This document shows positions 4,582 through 7,888 of a DNA stretch of 7,888 nucleotides, one piece after another. The stretch is taken from contig JAUVIG010000165.1 of the NCBI GenBank assembly GCA_030592825.1, positions 1-7,888 of the forward strand, in the 5' to 3' direction. The notes under the pieces were generated by a model. The model made no database searches. It had not been told where the DNA came from and saw only the letters and a list, made by a program, of their open reading frames with translations. The DNA is from Chlorobiota bacterium. GTDB taxonomy: Bacteria; Bacteroidota; Bacteroidia; Bacteroidales; JAADGE01. The stretch's first letter is position 1. Each line of letters starts with the position of its first letter. The position numbers and the translations under genes are program-made.

Positions 4582-7208
4582 TATATTTTGTTGATTTTTA
4601 AGTTTGTATATTCCTTTAAGTACCTTTTTATTATGCGTCCTTTATCTTTACGATATTTTTGAGTGTTTTTCATAATCACAGACGAGATATTATCTCTGTT
4701 TATTAAAATATTTTTTAATTTCTCTTCAAATGTCCCGGTTTCAACTTCATCTTCGCTACACACATAACTCTTTTGTTCAAATAATTTCATAGCACCTATA
4801 TTCTTATGTTTAAAATAATCATCAAAAACAATTGATAAAGAAGGTACACCTCCTGACATGGCAAAAATAATCGGATGATGTCTCATTGAAATAACCATAT
4901 AAGCATTACGAATTAATGAAATTACTATTTTAAAGTCGTTATCGTGATTAAAAATACAACTTTTTATTTTCAACGTTTTTTGAACAAACTTTAAAGCAGG
5001 CAAATCAGAATCATGCATTGACAGTAAAATAATTTCAACTTCTTTGTTTTTAAAGTTTCGATTAATAATATCAGTTATTTTGATTAAAGTTTCCTTTACA
5101 ATTTTTTCTGTATTTTTAAAAAAATATGAATTTATCAGGATATATTTTTTATTAATATCTAATGAATTTTTTAAGAAATATTTTTCTAATTTTTCATATG
5201 AAGCATCTTCACAAAAAAGTGCATCATCAAATAAAGGAATTACCTTATTTTCATCATAAACAGAAATTCTCTTCAAACTTTCAATAGATTTGTCATTATC
5301 TCTCAATCCGACAAATTTTGCCTTTTTTAATTGTTTTGCTACTCTTTTTTGATGTCTGTTTTGCCAAATTCCAATATTATGTCCCGAAAGAATAACGTCA
5401 GTATTAAGAAAATCGGCAATTCTTATTAAGCCCATGTAATCAAACAATCTGGAAGGAGTTTTTCCTGTTAAATAACCACCTCCGCCAATGTGCAAAACAT
5501 TTGCATTTTTTATGCGCTTGAGAAAATAGCTTTTCTCGGGAGATGTAAAAAAATTTACATTAAAATACTTTACAAAAAAAGCACTTATCAACACACTTGC
5601 TAATCTAAATCGAAAAAACAAAGGGAAAAATTTTGTTTCGCCAATTCCGGAATAATCAAGATTTTTGTAACCCCACAATGTATTTCTTGAAGCATAAATT
5701 ACATCGTAACTACCGTGTACACTGCGTGTATATGTCGGATTGGGCGACAGTAATGTTACTGAAATATTCTCTGATATCTTGTTCCAAATTTGAAGATTTG
5801 TGCTTAATTGAGCTTCATCACCTATGTTTTCGTATCCGAAACCGGCAGTATATATTACTTCAAAACCCGCATTTTTCTCTCTTACAGAAGCCAAAAGTCC
5901 AAGATATACAGATGTTTTCCGAATAATAAAAGCCGGGAATTTCAGCAAAAAATCAAATGTGCGTTTTTTGAAATGACGAAACAAAAACTTAGAAAACCTT
6001 TGGTTTATTTTTTTTACTCTGTAATTAAAGAACAAAAAAATACGTTCCGGAAAAGAATATCTCACTTTTTGCTTGATATTTTTTCTCAGATATTTTTTTC
6101 TTCTTTGCCTGTATTGAATATAAACAGATTTGTCGGCAACAGTTGTTTTTTGTGATTTTATTAATTCACTTTTTGTGATTTCCGAAAGTATTATTAATTC
6201 ATTTTCCTGCATTTCAACAAGAATCTTACTGATTTTCTCGTTGTTGGAAAACAAAACTGTTTCTCCTTCTTTTTGGTCAACAGAAAAACCCCATGCATCT
6301 TTAAATCCGGCATCTGCATCAACTCCAAAAAAATCCGGACAATAATTGCAGCCGTTCACAGCATAAGAATATATACGCCAATTTATCGTAAAGGGGGTTT
6401 TATATCTTGATTTTACGACTTTTTTTCCGGTTGAAAATTTTATTGAGTTATTAAAATTATTATCACTTTTGATATTTTCTTTATCCCTGTGTTTGAATAT
6501 TTTTTTTGATTTATCTTTTGTCATTGACTTTACAAGCACATCCGTAAATTGTGCACTTGTATTATGACTGCATATTAAGGCAAATTTATATTTAACTTTC
6601 TGATGTAAATCGTTTCGAGTTCTCATTAAATACGTCAAACTTGAAATAACACACGGTGTTCCGAGAAAAGCAACATTTTTTATCTTGTTATCGGCAATAA
6701 TTTCTTCAATAACATCTGAGAATTCTATAGGATAGTAAAAGGAACTCCTTTTTTTGTCAATTTCTTTTTCTGTTTTTGATATTGAAGCCTGAAAATATTT
6801 GCCTTCGGAATCAGATAAATTTTGTTCTGCATGCACAACAGCATCAATACGTTTTGTTTCAAGCAAATATTTTACCAATGCAGATAAAATGCCGCCCGAT
6901 GAACTTTTAATGTATTTATCATAGTCTTTTTCATAACCTTTATAGAAATTTTGAGCTTTATCCAAACCATACTCTGTGTTTTTTATCGTAGCTTCAGCAA
7001 TTCTTTTACACAAGTTTTGTTCTGCCATAGGGCAATTAACATAACAGAAAGAACAATAGGTGCATTTATCAAAATCAATTATTGGTTTATACTCTTTATT
7101 CTTGTCAAATTTAATTACAACAGCATCATCACGACAACTTATTTTGCATAAACCGCACCCGATACATAAATTATTATCTGTTATTATCTTAACAGTTTTT
7201 TTTTCCAT
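4581..7208 (-). CDS. Fusion protein: FrhB/FdhB-like iron-sulfur reductase domain + polysaccharide pyruvyl transferase domain
   Basis: An 875-residue protein made of two families normally encoded separately. Residues 1-about 365 form a coenzyme-F420 hydrogenase/dehydrogenase beta-like module. It has two ferredoxin motifs, Cys15-x2-Cys18-x2-Cys21-x3-Cys25 and Cys49-x2-Cys52-x2-Cys55-x3-Cys59-Pro, for two [4Fe-4S] clusters. It also has SSSGG (102-106), FLGTPC (181-186), a Cys287-x2-Cys290 pair and a DADAGFKDAWG segment (297-307). Residues 367-443 are a strongly basic linker. Residues about 449-815 form a PS_pyruv_trans (WcaK/CsaB-type) domain: AGFGYENIGDEA (455-466), LHIGGGGYL (572-580), GLRDNDKS (634-641), MVISMRHHPIIFA (771-783) and GVPSLSIVFDDYFKHKNIGA (787-806). 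The second domain is expected to put a pyruvyl ketal from phosphoenolpyruvate on a sugar. The first is probably a flavin/ferredoxin-linked reductase, since relatives such as plant HCAR and cyanobacterial BciB work without F420. No signal peptide is seen. ATG 7208 lacks a Shine-Dalgarno sequence, and an A9 run follows it. The stop overlaps the methyltransferase start. It is the first gene of the operon. Confidence 0.88.
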   Translation of the reverse strand: MEKKTVKIITDNNLCIGCGLCKISCRDDAVVIKFDKNKEYKPIIDFDKCTYCSFCYVNCPMAEQNLCKRIAEATIKNTEYGLDKAQNFYKGYEKDYDKYIKSSSGGILSALVKYLLETKRIDAVVHAEQNLSDSEGKYFQASISKTEKEIDKKRSSFYYPIEFSDVIEEIIADNKIKNVAFLGTPCVISSLTYLMRTRNDLHQKVKYKFALICSHNTSAQFTDVLVKSMTKDKSKKIFKHRDKENIKSDNNFNNSIKFSTGKKVVKSRYKTPFTINWRIYSYAVNGCNYCPDFFGVDADAGFKDAWGFSVDQKEGETVLFSNNEKISKILVEMQENELIILSEITKSELIKSQKTTVADKSVYIQYRQRRKKYLRKNIKQKVRYSFPERIFLFFNYRVKKINQRFSKFLFRHFKKRTFDFLLKFPAFIIRKTSVYLGLLASVREKNAGFEVIYTAGFGYENIGDEAQLSTNLQIWNKISENISVTLLSPNPTYTRSVHGSYDVIYASRNTLWGYKNLDYSGIGETKFFPLFFRFRLASVLISAFFVKYFNVNFFTSPEKSYFLKRIKNANVLHIGGGGYLTGKTPSRLFDYMGLIRIADFLNTDVILSGHNIGIWQNRHQKRVAKQLKKAKFVGLRDNDKSIESLKRISVYDENKVIPLFDDALFCEDASYEKLEKYFLKNSLDINKKYILINSYFFKNTEKIVKETLIKITDIINRNFKNKEVEIILLSMHDSDLPALKFVQKTLKIKSCIFNHDNDFKIVISLIRNAYMVISMRHHPIIFAMSGGVPSLSIVFDDYFKHKNIGAMKLFEQKSYVCSEDEVETGTFEEKLKNILINRDNISSVIMKNTQKYRKDKGRIIKRYLKEYTNLKINKI

Positions 7209-7262
7209 TACTTGTATTTTTCAGCAAACAATTATAAAGATCATACTACTATTTTGCTAAGT

Positions 7263-7300
7263 TATTTGCCAAAAGTATGGAAAAGATTGTTTTTATAAAA
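7263..7300 (-). promoter_or_regulatory. Candidate Bacteroidota-type promoter for the minus-strand operon
   Basis: Reading the minus strand, TACTTTTG at 7277-7270 matches the Bacteroidota -7 consensus TAnnTTTG at every fixed position. A TTTT tetramer at 7300-7297, with a 19-base spacer, is one mismatch from the -33 TTTG element. Transcription would begin near 7263 and leave a leader of roughly 55 nt before the ATG of the fusion gene. This is pattern matching only; T-rich DNA makes chance matches fairly common, although the position is right. Confidence 0.45.
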
Positions 7301-7348
7301 AATAATCATCATACTAAATTATTAATATTTAAGCAATCTGTTTTTTCT

Positions 7349-7386
7349 ACTGTTTTTTCTCATTTTTTTAATATTTTTGGTGTTTA
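7349..7386 (+). promoter_or_regulatory. Weak candidate Bacteroidota-type promoter for the flippase gene
   Basis: TATTTTTG at 7372-7379 fits the -7 consensus TAnnTTTG. At a 19-base spacer the -33 position (7349-7352) reads ACTG, which agrees with TTTG at only two of four bases. The start site would be near 7386, giving a leader of about 38 nt to the TTG start. The surrounding sequence is very T-rich, so this is a tentative call. Confidence 0.28.
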
Positions 7387-7423
7387 GTATTCAACACAAT
7401 AAAACAATATTAAAACAGGAATT

Positions 7424-7888
7424 TTGGGTATAATTTTAAAACAGTCGATAAAAGGTTCTTTATATTCTTATTTTGGTATTTTAATAGGCTTTATAAATGT
7501 TGCACTCCTTCTTCCCAAATTTCTGACCACAGAGGAAGTTGGCTTGTTAAATATTTTGGTTACTTATTCAGTTCTTTATGCTCAACTCTCAAGTTTAGGT
7601 TTAGTTAATGTAATCACTCGTTTATTCCCCTATTTCAGAGATAAAGAAAAGAACAATAATGGCTTTCTTTTTATTATTATATCGGTTTCGTTAATCGGTT
7701 TTATTGCAGGAACAATTCTGTTTTTTATAATGAGCCCGGTTCTGATAAATGAGCATTATGAACAATCCCCTTTATTTGTTGAATATATATATTATATTAT
7801 TCCCTTAATGTTTTTCACCCTATTTTTAAATGTTATTGATGCATATAATAAAGTTCTTTATAATGCTACGCTTGGTATTTTCCTCAGA
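7424..7888 (+). CDS. Wzx-type polysaccharide flippase, N-terminal part (3' end outside window)
   Basis: An open frame with 155 codons and no stop before the window edge. The visible protein begins MGIILKQSIKGSLYSYFG and continues with a first hydrophobic segment near residues 15-31, then PKFLTTEEVGLLNIL (31-45), a second near 43-62, NVITRLFPYFRDK (62-74), a third near 80-105 and a fourth near 120-137. The Q-S-I-K-G start, the L-T-T-E-E-x-G-L loop and the R-L-F-P-Y-F motif are typical of Bacteroidota oligosaccharide flippases of the Wzx/RfbX (MOP superfamily) type, usually 400-500 residues with 12-14 helices. These proteins move undecaprenyl-linked repeat units across the inner membrane. No ATG is available: an in-frame TAA lies at 7400-7402 and the conserved N-terminus is reached from TTG at 7424, so I place the start there. 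AGGA at 7417-7420 is only 3 nt away and is too close to be a convincing ribosome site. It is transcribed divergently from the minus-strand operon. Confidence 0.85.
   Translation, partial: MGIILKQSIKGSLYSYFGILIGFINVALLLPKFLTTEEVGLLNILVTYSVLYAQLSSLGLVNVITRLFPYFRDKEKNNNGFLFIIISVSLIGFIAGTILFFIMSPVLINEHYEQSPLFVEYIYYIIPLMFFTLFLNVIDAYNKVLYNATLGIFLR

Noticed and set aside
5543..5560. ATGTAAA-AAAA-TTTACAT inverted repeat
   Set aside because: AT-only type stem within the pyruvyl-transferase coding region; expected by chance in such AT-rich DNA and no context for a function.
7060..7260. Short plus-strand frame spanning the start of the fusion gene
   Set aside because: Overlaps the ferredoxin-motif coding region on the opposite strand and has no domain; a shadow frame.
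7241..7316. Direct repeats of TCATACTA (7241-7248 and 7309-7316) in the intergenic region
   Set aside because: Eight bases in AT-rich sequence, 60 bases apart and not phased with the promoter boxes; too weak to call an operator.
7410..7444. Direct repeat TTAAAACAG flanking the flippase start (7410-7418, 7436-7444)
   Set aside because: Nine AT-rich bases, the second copy encoding Leu-Lys-Gln of the conserved N-terminus; probably coincidence.
1..7888. CRISPR, tRNA, rRNA, transposase, toxin-antitoxin or defence system
   Set aside because: No repeat-spacer pattern, cloverleaf, transposase motif or defence-protein signature was found; all long genes fit surface-polysaccharide synthesis.

Overview
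The window is an AT-rich stretch of a bacterial surface-polysaccharide (capsule, exopolysaccharide or O-antigen) locus. It most likely comes from the Bacteroidota. Reasons for that assignment are the Bacteroidota-style YfhO membrane protein, coding starts without clear Shine-Dalgarno sequences, a perfect match to the Bacteroidota -7 promoter box (TAnnTTTG), and proteins rich in Lys, Asn, Ile and Phe. A ferredoxin-like iron-sulfur domain hints at an anaerobic or facultative lifestyle. This is inference; no rRNA or other phylogenetic marker is present.

Layout. (1) Positions 1-2548, plus strand: the C-terminal part of a YfhO-family membrane protein, overlapping by 14 nt a GT-B (GT4-like) glycosyltransferase. 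(2) Positions 2543-7208, minus strand: a tight three-gene operon transcribed right to left. Its order is an 875-residue two-domain protein (FrhB/FdhB-like iron-sulfur reductase fused to a polysaccharide pyruvyl transferase), then a zinc-ribbon SAM methyltransferase coupled through a TAATG stop/start overlap, then a KpsS/KpsC-like capsule glycosyltransferase after a 2-nt gap. The last gene meets the plus-strand glycosyltransferase tail to tail with a 6-nt overlap. (3) Positions 7209-7423: a divergent intergenic region with a good promoter candidate for the minus operon and a weaker one for the plus-strand gene. (4) Positions 7424-7888, plus strand: the first 155 residues of a Wzx-type polysaccharide flippase with a TTG start, running off the window.

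How the genes may work together (inference): the glycosyltransferases build a lipid-linked repeat unit. The pyruvyl transferase and methyltransferase decorate it or its precursors, the fused iron-sulfur domain performs a reduction tied to that chemistry, and the flippase moves the unit across the inner membrane. YfhO may transfer a sugar on the periplasmic side. No initiating sugar-phosphate transferase, polymerase (Wzy) or export genes (Wza/Wzc) are visible; they probably lie outside the window.

The most interesting item is the single-chain fusion of an F420-hydrogenase-beta-like iron-sulfur reductase with a polysaccharide pyruvyl transferase through a strongly basic linker. No CRISPR array, tRNA, rRNA or insertion sequence was seen.
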